Assembly (NCBI RefSeq): GCF_012273215.1
Contig: NZ_CP050965.1
Coordinates: 310,001-374,000, forward strand
Length of the DNA: 64,000 nt
Origin: Gemella haemolysans
GTDB taxonomy: Bacteria > Bacillota > Bacilli > Staphylococcales > Gemellaceae
Direction: 5' to 3'
The translations under genes were made by a program, and so were the position numbers. Of this stretch, positions 37,276-46,846 are shown one piece after another. Under the pieces are notes generated by a model. The model searched no databases. It saw only the letters and a program-made list of their open reading frames with translations, and was not told the DNA's origin. Every line of letters begins with the position of its first letter. The stretch's first letter is position 1.

Positions 37276-38268
37276 ATGAATACAAACTACGAAAATTTAT
37301 ATGAGGAAATTTTTCAAAAAATTAAAGAAAATGATAAAATTATAATTCATAGACATGAAAGACCAGATCCAGATGCATATGGTTCTCAAGGGGCAATGTA
37401 TCAAATTATTAAGGAAAACTTTCCAGAAAAAACTCTAATAACTGTAGGTAAGGATTCTCCTTCATTGGACTTCTTGTTCAAAAATTCAGAAGTAACAGAA
37501 GAAGACTATAAAGATGCTTTAGTTATTGTAACAGATACGGCTAATTTTCCTAGAATTGATGGGAAACTATTTACTAAAAATAACTTTTTAATTAAAATTG
37601 ATCATCACCCACCATTAGATAATTATGGAAGTATTAATTTAGTTGATACAGAGGTTTCATCTTGTAGTGAATTAATATATAATTTTTATACATATTTAAA
37701 CGAAAAATACAATGTGAAATTGAATGATGAAGCGGCAAAACTACTTTATCTTGGTATTGTGGGAGATACTGGTAGATTTCTATTCCCAAATACTTCAAAT
37801 AATACTCTAAAAGTTGCATCAGAACTTATAAAGTATGATTTCAATATGAGTGCATTATTAGATAAAATGGAAATTATCAGTGAGAATATTATGAGATTTA
37901 GAGCGTTCATTTTTGAAAATTATGATGTTTATCAAGATGGAGTTGCGTATTTAAAAATTACAAAAGAAGATATGGATAAATACGGTGTTGATCCAGGAGA
38001 AGTTTCAACAGGAGTAAACTTACTTAGAAGCTTAAAAGGTCTATATGCGTGGTGCTTTGCAATAGATGAAGGAAATAAAGTACGTGTTCGACTTCGTTCT
38101 AAAGGTCCAGTTATAAATACACTAGCAGAAAAATATGCCGGTGGTGGTCATCCATTAGCAAGTGGTGCAACAGTCAAAAACTGGGAAGAATTAGATGATC
38201 TATTAGATGATATGGCAAGAGTAGTTAGAGATTACCTTGTTGAGAATAATATTAAATTGGAAAATTAG
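37276..38268 (+). CDS. nrnA: NrnA: oligoribonuclease and 3'-phosphoadenosine 5'-phosphate phosphatase (DHH family)
   Basis: A 330-residue DHH-DHHA1 phosphoesterase that degrades 2-5 nt RNA and pAp; in related species it also cleaves pApA from cyclic di-AMP turnover. Metal-binding motifs are HRHERPDPDAYGSQGAM, VTDTANFPRID and KIDHHPP, and the DHHA1 domain ends with GGGHPLASGA. It follows ytoI by 16 nt. The RNA recycling role is general to the family; the link to the CBS-containing neighbour is an inference. Confidence 0.93.
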   Translation: MNTNYENLYEEIFQKIKENDKIIIHRHERPDPDAYGSQGAMYQIIKENFPEKTLITVGKDSPSLDFLFKNSEVTEEDYKDALVIVTDTANFPRIDGKLFTKNNFLIKIDHHPPLDNYGSINLVDTEVSSCSELIYNFYTYLNEKYNVKLNDEAAKLLYLGIVGDTGRFLFPNTSNNTLKVASELIKYDFNMSALLDKMEIISENIMRFRAFIFENYDVYQDGVAYLKITKEDMDKYGVDPGEVSTGVNLLRSLKGLYAWCFAIDEGNKVRVRLRSKGPVINTLAEKYAGGGHPLASGATVKNWEELDDLLDDMARVVRDYLVENNIKLEN

Positions 38269-38313
38269 TGGAATATTTTCAGAATTTTCAAAGGATAATT
38301 TCAAAAATTATAC

Positions 38314-38342
38314 TTGACACTATAAAAGTATAATGGTATACT
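38314..38342 (+). promoter_or_regulatory. Sigma-A promoter of the T-box-metNI unit
   Basis: Consensus TTGACA at 38314-38319, a 17-nt spacer and TATACT at 38337-38342. Transcription would begin about 38350, just before Stem I of the T-box. Confidence 0.85.
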
Positions 38343-38349
38343 TAATAGA

Positions 38350-38594
38350 AATTAATAAAAACCAATACTCGTATAAGTAATATATGTAATATTTAAAGAG
38401 AGTACCGTAAGCTGAAAAGGTATAATATGAAATATATGAAAATGGTTCGAGTGGTTAATAAGGTAAACGTAATTGTAAACTTTGTTCGGCGATCCACGTT
38501 ATAGGATAGACTATGTTAGTAGTTATTACAAGTAAAATATAAGGTGGTACCGCGTATAACGCCCTTATTCCTAGATGGAGTAAGGGTGTTTTTT
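38350..38594 (+). promoter_or_regulatory. T-box leader controlling metNI, probable tRNA-Met sensor
   Basis: The T-box consensus AAGGTGGTACCGCG lies at 38541-38554, followed by a terminator stem (38559-38571 with 38577-38589) and T tract. Stem I is closed by AACCA...CTCG with CGAGTGGTT (ends near 38455) and includes AGTA on the left of the specifier loop and GCTGAAA in the apical region. The specifier is probably ATG at 38442-38444, i.e. methionine, matching the downstream metNI. Uncharged tRNA-Met would favour readthrough. Confidence 0.9.
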
Positions 38595-38622
38595 ATTTTT
38601 TAAAAAGAGAAAGGAGCTAGAC

Positions 38623-39636
38623 ATGATTGAATTAAAAAAAGTAAATAAGATTTATAACAATAAAGTTCATGCGCTAAAAGATATTAATTTAAAAGTTGAA
38701 AAAGGTGATATTTACGGTATAATTGGTTATTCTGGTGCTGGAAAAAGTACGTTAGTAAGACTGTTAAACGGACTTGAAGTGGCAACAGATGGAGAGGTAA
38801 TTATTGATGGTGATGACTTCAATAAAATAACTGAAGAACAGCGTAGATTGAAACGTCAAAGAATTGGAATGATTTTCCAACACTTTAATCTATTATGGAG
38901 TAGAACTGTTGCTGAAAATATAGCATTCCCATTAGAAATTTTAGGGAAATCAAAAACTGAAATTAAAGAAAGAGTAGAGGAATTGGCTAAGTTAGTTGGG
39001 TTGGAAGATAGATTAAATGCTTATCCTTCTCAATTATCAGGTGGTCAAAAACAAAGGGTAGGTATTGCTCGTGCATTAGCAGGTAATCCTTCGATTTTAC
39101 TTTGTGACGAAGCGACAAGTGCGCTTGACCCTGAGACAACTGCTGAAGTATTAAATCTTATTAAAGAAATTCACAACAAAACTAATATAACTGTTGTCCT
39201 AATTACTCATGAAATGAATGTAATTAAAACTATTTGTACAAAAGTTGCTGTTATAGATGGTGGTACAATTGCTGAAAATGGTCTTGTTTCTGAAGTGTTC
39301 TATCACCCAACACAAGAAGTTACGAAGAAATTCTTAGCTCAAACTTCATTTGCTTCGGAATTTGAAGAGAGAGAAAATATTGAAGAATGGAAGAAAGTAT
39401 TTACGGATGGTATTATTATTAAATTTACTTTTGACAATAATACTTCGAAAAAACCTATTCTTAGTACGTTAATAAAAGAAATTGATTTTGATTTTAATAT
39501 TATTAATGGTCACATTGATAAGACAGCAAATGCGAATATAGGTACGCTGTTTGTTCAATTAATTGGTTCGAAAGAAAATACAGATAAAGTAATAGCTAGA
39601 TTAAATGAACTAGGTATTTTAACGGAGGTGTTATAA
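38623..39636 (+). CDS. metN: Methionine import ATP-binding protein MetN (with NIL domain)
   Basis: A 337-residue ATPase with Walker A GYSGAGKSTL, signature QLSGGQKQRVGIARAL, Walker B SILLCDEATSALDPE, and a C-terminal NIL domain from about residue 260, which in MetN binds methionine and inhibits transport. Controlled by the T-box upstream. AAAGGAG precedes the ATG. Its stop overlaps the metI start by one base. It is distinct from the shorter MetN-like ATPase at 18654. Confidence 0.96.
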   Translation: MIELKKVNKIYNNKVHALKDINLKVEKGDIYGIIGYSGAGKSTLVRLLNGLEVATDGEVIIDGDDFNKITEEQRRLKRQRIGMIFQHFNLLWSRTVAENIAFPLEILGKSKTEIKERVEELAKLVGLEDRLNAYPSQLSGGQKQRVGIARALAGNPSILLCDEATSALDPETTAEVLNLIKEIHNKTNITVVLITHEMNVIKTICTKVAVIDGGTIAENGLVSEVFYHPTQEVTKKFLAQTSFASEFEERENIEEWKKVFTDGIIIKFTFDNNTSKKPILSTLIKEIDFDFNIINGHIDKTANANIGTLFVQLIGSKENTDKVIARLNELGILTEVL

Positions 39637-40298
39637 TGTTTGATTTTTCAAGAGTTAATTGGGATAAAGTACAAGACAAAACAATTGAAACACTTATTAT
39701 GACTTTTGAGTCACTAATCGCAGTGTTCATCATCGGTTTATTTTTAGGATTACTGTTATACTTAACATCTAATAGTAAGAGTACATTTGGACGTGGATTC
39801 TACACAGTTGTTACAGCAATTGTTAATATCTTTAGAGCGATTCCGTTTATTATTTTAATTGTATTATTAATTCCATTCACTAAGGCTTTAATCGGTACAA
39901 TTATCGGTGTTCAAGCAGCAATTCCAGCACTTATTATTTCAGCTGCACCATTCTACGCTCGTTTAGTAGAAATCGGATTACGTGAAGTGGATAAAGGTGT
40001 AATTGAAGCAGCTCGTGCAATGGGAGCTAAAAAAACTACTATTATTTTGAAAGTTTTAATTCCTGAGAGTTTACCAGCAATAATTTCAGGATTAACTGTT
40101 ACGGCGATAGCATTAGTTGGATCAACGGCGATGGCAGGAGTTATCGGTGCCGGAGGACTAGGTAACTTAGCTTACTTAGATGGTTTCCAACGAAATAACA
40201 GTACTTTAACATTTGTTGCGACAGTGTTAATATTAATAATAGTATTTGCACTTCAAATTCTTGGTGATACTATTGTTAAGAAAGTAGATAAAAGATAA
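39636..40298 (+). CDS. metI: Methionine import permease MetI
   Basis: A 220-residue inner-membrane permease with five transmembrane segments and the EAA loop ARAMGAKKTTIILKVLIPESLP. Motifs NIFRAIPFIILIVLLIP and VIGAGGLGNLAYLDGFQ are those of MetI. Coupled to metN by a one-base overlap. No metQ follows: the operon ends at a terminator, so the binding protein must be encoded elsewhere, possibly at 16239-17985. Confidence 0.95.
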   Translation: MFDFSRVNWDKVQDKTIETLIMTFESLIAVFIIGLFLGLLLYLTSNSKSTFGRGFYTVVTAIVNIFRAIPFIILIVLLIPFTKALIGTIIGVQAAIPALIISAAPFYARLVEIGLREVDKGVIEAARAMGAKKTTIILKVLIPESLPAIISGLTVTAIALVGSTAMAGVIGAGGLGNLAYLDGFQRNNSTLTFVATVLILIIVFALQILGDTIVKKVDKR

Positions 40299-40306
40299 AT
40301 AAAAAG

Positions 40307-40336
40307 AACAAGGTAGCGTAGCTGTCTTGTTTTTTT
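40307..40336 (+). terminator. Intrinsic terminator of metNI
   Basis: An 11-bp stem with G-U pairs (40307-40317 with 40321-40331), a 3-nt loop and seven T residues. Confidence 0.85.
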
Positions 40337-40524
40337 ATTTATATGAGGTTGTGTGTGAAAATGAACGATTTTTTAATTGATAGATATGGAAATTATAAAA
40401 TATTAATGTTTTACGAATAATTGACACTAAAATAGGTTAAAAAAACTTGAAAATGTGGTAAAATAGTAAAGACTGTATAAAACAATAGAAATTTAAAAAA
40501 ATAAAAAGATAAGGAGTTAAATTT

Positions 40525-41403
40525 ATGGTTATTCAATGGTTCCCGGGTCATATGGCCAAGGCAACAAGAGAAGTGAAAGAGAAACTGAAACTAGTAGATA
40601 TAGTTTTTGAGTTAGTAGATGCACGCTGTCCGCTTTCTTCACATAATATGTACCTAGATGAAGTTGTTAAAGATAAAAAGAAGATAATTATATTTAATAA
40701 AATTGACTTATGTGACAGAGCTGAAACAGCAAAATGGAAAAATTATTTTGAGAATAAAGGGTATACTGTGGTATATACTGATGCAAAAAATAGTAATAAC
40801 TTAAACAAAGTAATCGATAAAGCAAAAGAAGAATTAGCAGAAAAAATAGCTCGCCAAGTTGCAAAAGGAATTAAACCAAGAGCAATTAGATCAATGGTAA
40901 TAGGTGTACCTAACGTTGGTAAATCGACGTTTATAAATAAACTGATTAAGAAAAATATAGCTAACACTGCAAATAAACCTGGTGTTACTAAAAAACAACA
41001 ATGGTTAAAATTAAATAAAGATATAGAACTATTAGATACTCCAGGAATACTTATGCCAAAGTTTGACAATCAAGAAATTGGTAAAAAATTAAGTTTAATT
41101 GGTTCTATAAAGGATGATATTACTCCACTTGATGATGTTAGTTTATATTTAATTGAGCTTTTAAAGGAAAATTATTTAGAGAATCTAAATAATTTGTATA
41201 AGATAAATGTTAATAGTGATGATGAAAATGTATTTATTATGGAAAAAGTAGCCGAAAAAAGATTTAAAAAAATTGGTGGAGATTATGATTACGATTCAAC
41301 AATTAAACTATTAATTCAAGATTTTAGAACACAAAAATTTGGACTTATTACGTTAGATAATTATAATTTTTTATTAGAAAATGAGGAACAAAATGAAAAT
41401 TAG
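40525..41403 (+). CDS. rbgA: Ribosome biogenesis GTPase RbgA
   Basis: A 292-residue circularly permuted GTPase required for late 50S assembly. The motif order is G4 (FNKIDLCD), then G1 (GVPNVGKSTFINKL, about residue 128) and G3 (LLDTPGIL), as expected for the YlqF/YawG family. WFPGHMAKATRE is at the N-terminus. AAGGAG precedes the ATG. First gene of a unit with rnhB and rnjB, as the first two are in Bacillus. Confidence 0.96.
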   Translation: MVIQWFPGHMAKATREVKEKLKLVDIVFELVDARCPLSSHNMYLDEVVKDKKKIIIFNKIDLCDRAETAKWKNYFENKGYTVVYTDAKNSNNLNKVIDKAKEELAEKIARQVAKGIKPRAIRSMVIGVPNVGKSTFINKLIKKNIANTANKPGVTKKQQWLKLNKDIELLDTPGILMPKFDNQEIGKKLSLIGSIKDDITPLDDVSLYLIELLKENYLENLNNLYKINVNSDDENVFIMEKVAEKRFKKIGGDYDYDSTIKLLIQDFRTQKFGLITLDNYNFLLENEEQNEN

Positions 41404-42169
41404 TGAGGTAAAGGAACTCTTAAACCAAGAAGTCATTTCCGAGGAAATATTAAATGAACTAAAAAAAGATGAAAGATCAGGAGTTCAAAAACTACTACTA
41501 AGTTATGCTAAGAAGCAAGAGAAAAAACTTTTTTATAAAAAAGAGTATGAAAAAAAATCATTTTACGAAAATAAATGTTATAATAATGGATGTAAGTATA
41601 TTTGTGGAATAGATGAAGTAGGTAGAGGACCGCTTGCTGGACCAGTAGTTGCTGCCGCGGTAATTCTAAAAAAAGACAGCTATTTCGAAGGATTAAATGA
41701 TTCAAAGAAATTATCTGCAAAGAAACGTGAAGAAATATATGAACAGATAAAAAACGAAGCTGTTGCTTATGCTATTTGTGAAGTTGATAATATTGAAATT
41801 GAAAAATATAATATTTACAACGCTGCGCGTATAGCGATGCAAAGAGCTGTTGAAAAGTTAGAAGTTAAACCGGATTTTCTACTTATAGATGCTATGCCGT
41901 TTGAAAATTATCCTATACCTAATTTTAGTATGGTAAAAGGTGATGAGAAGAGTGTATCTATTGCAGCAGCATCAGTAATGGCGAAAGTTTATCGTGATAA
42001 TTTAATGAAAGAATATGCAAAAAAGTATCCAAACTACGATTTTGAAAATAATGCAGGATACGGAACTAAGAAACATTTAGAAGGCCTAAAAGAGTATGGT
42101 GTTACACCAATTCATAGAAGAGACTTCGAACCAATAAAATCAATGTTACAAGGAGGAAAAAATGAGTAA
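41393..42169 (+). CDS. rnhB: Ribonuclease HII
   Basis: A 258-residue endonuclease that cuts RNA in RNA-DNA hybrids, including single ribonucleotides. The signature GIDEVGRGPLAGPVVAAAV holds two catalytic acids; DSKKLSAKKRE and LIDAMPFEN hold others. The frame extends up to 41381, but GAGGA at 41383-41387 places the start at 41393, overlapping rbgA by 11 nt. An N-terminal extension of about 70 residues is normal for the Bacillus type. Translationally coupled at both ends. Confidence 0.95.
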   Translation: MKISEVKELLNQEVISEEILNELKKDERSGVQKLLLSYAKKQEKKLFYKKEYEKKSFYENKCYNNGCKYICGIDEVGRGPLAGPVVAAAVILKKDSYFEGLNDSKKLSAKKREEIYEQIKNEAVAYAICEVDNIEIEKYNIYNAARIAMQRAVEKLEVKPDFLLIDAMPFENYPIPNFSMVKGDEKSVSIAAASVMAKVYRDNLMKEYAKKYPNYDFENNAGYGTKKHLEGLKEYGVTPIHRRDFEPIKSMLQGGKNE

Positions 42170-44021
42170 TAACGGAATAATTATTGCTAAAAATTTACAA
42201 AAGAACAATAGCCCGAAAAATAATCAAGCGTCTAAGAAAAATAATACTAGACCTAAAAATTCAAAAAAAGTTGTGGCTAAAGAGCAACAAAATAACTCAA
42301 AACAAGTAGTACAGAAAATTAATAATGTAAATAAAGCTAAATCTCAACAAAATAAATCTAAAAAGTTAGCTAAAATTCGTATCACTCCATTAGGAGGGGT
42401 AGAAGAAGTAGCTAAAAATATGTATATGGTAGAAATCGGTGATGAAATTTATGTTCTTGATGCAGGTTTAATGTTCCCTGAAACAGAAATGATCGGTATT
42501 GATGCTGTTATACCTGATATTAGTTACTTAGTTAGAAATAAACAAAAAATTAAAGGGATATTTTTATCAAATGGACATGTAAGTTCAATGGGGGCTGTTC
42601 CTTATATTATTGATAAACTAAAATGTCCTGTTTATGGTTCTAAGTTAACAATTGATTTATTAAAAAATCACCTTAAACAATTATCAATAAAAAGAAGAAT
42701 TAAGTTTTACTATGTAAAAGATAATAATAAATATGATTTTAATAATGCTAGTGTTACATTCTTCAAGACAACATATTCAATGCCGGATTCTTTAGGTATT
42801 TGTATTGAAACTAGTCAAGGAAATATCGTTTATACTGGTGAGTTTAAATTTGACCAATCAGTAAGTAAAGAATATAAATCTGATATTGTGAAAATTAGTA
42901 CACTAGGTCAAAAGGGTGTTCTTGCACTACTAAGTGATTCAAGTAATGCTAACGTTAAAGGATATAATGTTCCTGAAAATGAAGCTGCTGAGCAAATTGA
43001 TAATGCATTTTATCAAGCTAATAAACGTATTATTGTAACATGCTATGCTTCTAACTTTTTAACAATCTCTCATATTGTTAGAGCAGCACTGGCTCAAAAT
43101 AGAAAGATTTTACTTTTAGGTCAAGCTATTGAAGCATCTATTAATACTGCTAGAAATATGAATTATTTACAAATCGAAGATAGTAATTTAATTTCTATTG
43201 GCGAGTTAAAAAATTATCCACAAAATGAAGTTTGTATACTTTCATCTGGAGATCAAGGAGAACCAATTGAAGCGATGAAAAATATCGCTGAGAAAAAAGT
43301 TAATGGAATTCAGATTGAATCTGGAGATACGATTATGGTTGCTGCGACACCATCTCCAAATATGGAAGTAATGTTATTCCAAACACTAAACCTATTAGTT
43401 AAACTTGGAGCAAATGTTGTTACAGCTTCTAAACGTCTACACGCTGCAAGCCATGCAACAAAAGAAGAACTAAAAATGATGTTAAACATGCTTATGCCTA
43501 AGCATTTTATTCCAGTTCAAGGGGAATTTAGAAACCTTCGCAAACATGCAGAAATTGCTGCAGAAACTGGCGTGGTTGCAGAGAATATTCACATCTTATC
43601 TAAAGGGACAACTTTGGAAATCAGTGGAAGCAAGTCTAAAACTTTACAAAATAATATTCCAGTAGGGAACGTATTAGTCGATGGTCGCGGAATTGGTGAT
43701 GTAGAAGATAGTGTTCTAAAAGATAGAAAATTACTTTCTAACGATGGAATTTTCGTAGCTTCATATGCAATTAGTAAAAAAGAGAAAACTTTAGTAGGAA
43801 AACCAGTTATTCAAACAAAAGGTTTCGTCTATGTTAAGAAAAGTATGGAACTGATTAAAGAAGCGGAAGAAAAAGTAATCGAGTACTTAGAAAATAATCC
43901 AATTAAGAGTATCAGAGAATGTGCAGCTGTTAAGGCTGAGATAAGAAGTATGTTATCTAGCTTACTATATGACAATACTAAGAGAAAACCAATAATAATA
44001 ATTAACTTTTCATTAGTTTAA
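42162..44021 (+). CDS. rnjB: Ribonuclease J2-like protein with lost catalytic metal ligands
   Basis: A 619-residue beta-lactamase/beta-CASP protein of the RNase J family. Residues 1-70 are a basic K/N/Q-rich extension. The active-site HGHEDH motif is replaced by NGHVSS (137-142), the His/Asp of THS...GDFKFD by TYS and GEFKFD, and IPVHGEYR by IPVQGEFR, so the two-metal centre cannot form normally. This fits an inactive J2 subunit that partners RNase J1, as in Staphylococcus. It overlaps rnhB by 8 nt and has AGGAGG before the ATG. Frame is intact, so the loss is evolutionary, not a pseudogene. Confidence 0.88.
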   Translation: MSNNGIIIAKNLQKNNSPKNNQASKKNNTRPKNSKKVVAKEQQNNSKQVVQKINNVNKAKSQQNKSKKLAKIRITPLGGVEEVAKNMYMVEIGDEIYVLDAGLMFPETEMIGIDAVIPDISYLVRNKQKIKGIFLSNGHVSSMGAVPYIIDKLKCPVYGSKLTIDLLKNHLKQLSIKRRIKFYYVKDNNKYDFNNASVTFFKTTYSMPDSLGICIETSQGNIVYTGEFKFDQSVSKEYKSDIVKISTLGQKGVLALLSDSSNANVKGYNVPENEAAEQIDNAFYQANKRIIVTCYASNFLTISHIVRAALAQNRKILLLGQAIEASINTARNMNYLQIEDSNLISIGELKNYPQNEVCILSSGDQGEPIEAMKNIAEKKVNGIQIESGDTIMVAATPSPNMEVMLFQTLNLLVKLGANVVTASKRLHAASHATKEELKMMLNMLMPKHFIPVQGEFRNLRKHAEIAAETGVVAENIHILSKGTTLEISGSKSKTLQNNIPVGNVLVDGRGIGDVEDSVLKDRKLLSNDGIFVASYAISKKEKTLVGKPVIQTKGFVYVKKSMELIKEAEEKVIEYLENNPIKSIRECAAVKAEIRSMLSSLLYDNTKRKPIIIINFSLV

Positions 44022-44033
44022 TAATGAAAACAT

Positions 44034-44110
44034 AACGGGAAATTAAAATAGGGTGGGATTAATTAATGTTTTGAAATTAAATTGACAGAAACCCTATTGT
44101 TCCCGTTTTT
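44034..44110 (+). terminator. Long hairpin terminator after rnjB
   Basis: AACGGGAA pairs with TTCCCGTT at the base and ATAGGGT (44048-44054) with ACCCTAT (44091-44097) further in, with a long AT-rich loop, followed by five T residues. Confidence 0.75.
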
Positions 44111-44135
44111 AGTCTATTAAAAGGGGTGAAAAAAA

Positions 44136-45344
44136 ATGTCTAAAGTTATTGCTCATATTGATATGAATTGCTTTTATGCAAGTGTAGAAGAAAAATATAA
44201 TCCTGAATTGAAAGGGAAACCTTTAGCAATAGCAGGAGAAGTGAAAACTAGACATGGAATAATTGTAACCTCTAATTATGAAGCGAGGAAATTAGGGATA
44301 AAGACAACTATGCGTGTAGGAGACGCCAGAAAGATTTACCCTAACATAAAAATACTTCGACCTGATATGCCGAAGTATCAGAAAGAATCAAAGATGATTT
44401 TTGATTTAGTACGAGAATATACAGATAAGATTGAGATAGTCTCGGTTGATGAAGCATATATAGATTTAAGTGATTTTCATGAACCGATAAAGGTAATAGC
44501 CATAATACAAAGAAGAATATATAAACAATTAGGTATGCCTTCATCGGTAGGAGTATCTTTTAATAAATTTTTCGCGAAGATGGGTTCAAATTTGAAAAAA
44601 CCTTTAGGATTTTCTATTATAAATAAAAAAAATTATAAGGATATCCTTTGGAATTTGGATATTGGTGAAATGCACGGTTGTGGGAAAGCATCTACAAAAA
44701 AACTTAAAAATATTGGAATTAATACTATTGGTGATGTTGCTGAAGCAAATGAAGTAATTCTACATAGTCTATTAGGTGTTCAAGGTTTAAGACTAAAGAA
44801 TAGGGCTAATGGGGAAGGTAGTGATGAACTAAAATATACAGTTGATAGAAAAACAATTGGGAATTCGAAAACATTTACAAATGATTTAATAGATGAAGAT
44901 GATATTTTAAGAGAAGTTAAGAAATTAAGTGAGAAAGTAAGTTCAAGAGTTCAATCACGTAATTATGTAGGAAACAATATTTCAATCATGGTAAGATTTA
45001 GTGATTTTAAAACCATTACTAGATCTAAAAAGATTCCAGAATTTATATCTGGTACAAATGAAATTTTTAATTATGCATGGGAGCTTTTACTGGAACACTA
45101 TGATTTTTCACGTGGCGTTAGATTACTAGGGGTTTCACTAAATGATATTAAAAAGTCAAAAGAACTTAAGGTGCAACTAGATATTTTTGATAAAAAAGAT
45201 TACAAAGAAGAAGAAAGACTAAGAAAGATTTCTAAAAAGTTAAAAGCTGAATTTGGCGACAATATAATAACTGACTTTGAAAATATAGGAAAAAAAGAGA
45301 AAACTGTTATTACTACGAGTTTTAGTAAAGATTTTCTCGATTAA
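44136..45344 (+). CDS. dinB: DNA polymerase IV (Y family)
   Basis: A 402-residue translesion polymerase. HIDMNCFYASVE and SVDEAYIDLSD carry the catalytic acids; the steric YEARKLGIKT segment, thumb helix-hairpin-helix (GCGKASTKKLKNIGINTIGD) and little-finger domain are present. The extreme C-terminus lacks a clear clamp-binding peptide, though QLDIFD near 345 is a good match to the beta-clamp motif. AGGGG precedes the ATG. It is followed by trmK 12 nt later. Confidence 0.95.
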   Translation: MSKVIAHIDMNCFYASVEEKYNPELKGKPLAIAGEVKTRHGIIVTSNYEARKLGIKTTMRVGDARKIYPNIKILRPDMPKYQKESKMIFDLVREYTDKIEIVSVDEAYIDLSDFHEPIKVIAIIQRRIYKQLGMPSSVGVSFNKFFAKMGSNLKKPLGFSIINKKNYKDILWNLDIGEMHGCGKASTKKLKNIGINTIGDVAEANEVILHSLLGVQGLRLKNRANGEGSDELKYTVDRKTIGNSKTFTNDLIDEDDILREVKKLSEKVSSRVQSRNYVGNNISIMVRFSDFKTITRSKKIPEFISGTNEIFNYAWELLLEHYDFSRGVRLLGVSLNDIKKSKELKVQLDIFDKKDYKEEERLRKISKKLKAEFGDNIITDFENIGKKEKTVITTSFSKDFLD

Positions 45345-45356
45345 TAAAAAGGAGAA

Positions 45357-46040
45357 ATGATGTTAGCAATTAATAGAAGATTAAAATTAGTAGCTGAATA
45401 TGTTGAGAATAGAAGATTAGCAGATATTGGTAGTGATCATGCATATCTACCTATTTATTTAGCAAAAAATAATAAAATTGATTTTGCAGTAGCCGGAGAA
45501 ATAGTTGAAGGACCGCATAAAGTATCAATAAAAAATGTTCAAGAAGAAAACCTTGTAGGGGTTATTGATTGTCGTAAAGCTGCAGGTCTAGATGCTATTG
45601 AATTAAGTGATAATATAGAAGTAATTACAATATGTGGTATGGGTGGTAAGCTAATTGCTGATATTTTAGAAAAAGGAAAGGACAAATTAGCAAATAAACC
45701 AAATCTACTATTACAACCTAATGTTGGTGAAAATTTCGTTAGAGAAAAATTACAAGAATTAGAATATGAAATAACTACAGAAAATATTATCGAAGAAGAT
45801 GGTCATATTTATGAAATTATAGTAGCAAAACCAGGAGTTATGAATTTATCAGAAGATGAAATAAACTTTGGAAAATATTTGTTAGTAGAAAAGAATGAGC
45901 TATTTGTAAAAAAACAAAAATTAGAGCTGTCTAAAATTGAGTATATTTTAAATCAACTTGAAAAAGCAACAGAAGTTCAAGAAAATAAAGTGGAAGAATT
46001 TAAAAATAAATATAAAAAAATATTAGAAATTATTTCATAA
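45357..46040 (+). CDS. trmK: tRNA (adenine(22)-N(1))-methyltransferase TrmK
   Basis: A 227-residue SAM-dependent Rossmann-fold methyltransferase of the TrmK (YqfN) family. The SAM motif is LADIGSDHAYLPIYLA and ITICGMGGKLIADIL follows; a C-terminal helical part (from about 165) is coiled-coil-like, as in the family. Two ATG codons lie together at 45357 and 45360 after GGAG, so the exact start is ambiguous by one residue. In Bacillus yqfO follows; here thrE does. Confidence 0.92.
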   Translation: MMLAINRRLKLVAEYVENRRLADIGSDHAYLPIYLAKNNKIDFAVAGEIVEGPHKVSIKNVQEENLVGVIDCRKAAGLDAIELSDNIEVITICGMGGKLIADILEKGKDKLANKPNLLLQPNVGENFVREKLQELEYEITTENIIEEDGHIYEIIVAKPGVMNLSEDEINFGKYLLVEKNELFVKKQKLELSKIEYILNQLEKATEVQENKVEEFKNKYKKILEIIS

Positions 46041-46065
46041 TAATTTATTTAAGAGGAGAGAAGGT

Positions 46066-46836
46066 ATGTTACAGTCTTTACGTGATGAAAAAGAAGCTAA
46101 AATGTTATTGAATTTTAGTATGAAAATAGCTAAAAGCATGTTGGCGTATGGAGCTGAAGTATATAGGGTTGAAGATACTGTAAATAGAATTTATAGATCG
46201 TTTGACAATATAAAAGCTGCAAATATTCTAGTGACATATAACTTTGTAATTGTCTCTTTTGTTTATGATGATAATACTTATACTGCGATGAGAAGAGTTG
46301 TATTAGGGGATCGTGATTTAGAAAAAATTGCTCTATTAAATGATATCTCAAGAAGAATGGTAATGGGGGGGTGTACTCTAGATTATGCCTTCAAAAAAAT
46401 GAAAGAAATAAAGGCTAGAAAAAGATATTCAAATACTTCTGTGATTATTGCTTTAACCTTATCAGGTCCCTTTTTTGCGATAATGTTTGGAGGAACGTTT
46501 AAGGATAGCTTATACGCATTCATTGTTATGGCGATTGAAGCTATGTTCTTGACTTTAACTGCGAAATATAAACTTACATCTTTTGTGAGTAATTTTTTAG
46601 GAGCATTTATAGCTACCATTATGGTAATGGTGTTAAACAAGTTTTTCTTAATATATAATCCTTTTAGTATTATTATTGCGGGATTAATGCCGCTTGTTCC
46701 TGGAGTGCAGGTTACGAATGCTGTACGTGATTTTATGGCTGGTGATTATTTATCAGGGATGATTGGAATACAGGCAGCAATCTTTGTATCAACAGCTATT
46801 GCACTTGGTGTAGTTATGGGATTGAAATTGGTGTAA
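46066..46836 (+). CDS. Threonine/serine exporter, large subunit (ThrE, DUF1212)
   Basis: A 256-residue membrane protein: a soluble N-terminal part with AYGAEVYRVEDTVNRIYRSF, characteristic of DUF1212, then five hydrophobic segments. GLMPLVPGVQVTNAVRDF is the conserved membrane motif. In actinobacteria one ThrE protein has ten helices; here, as in many Bacillota, it is split with the smaller ThrE subunit directly downstream. AGGAGAG precedes the ATG. Amino-acid export is the family role. Confidence 0.86.
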   Translation: MLQSLRDEKEAKMLLNFSMKIAKSMLAYGAEVYRVEDTVNRIYRSFDNIKAANILVTYNFVIVSFVYDDNTYTAMRRVVLGDRDLEKIALLNDISRRMVMGGCTLDYAFKKMKEIKARKRYSNTSVIIALTLSGPFFAIMFGGTFKDSLYAFIVMAIEAMFLTLTAKYKLTSFVSNFLGAFIATIMVMVLNKFFLIYNPFSIIIAGLMPLVPGVQVTNAVRDFMAGDYLSGMIGIQAAIFVSTAIALGVVMGLKLV

Positions 46837-46846
46837 GGAGAAATTT

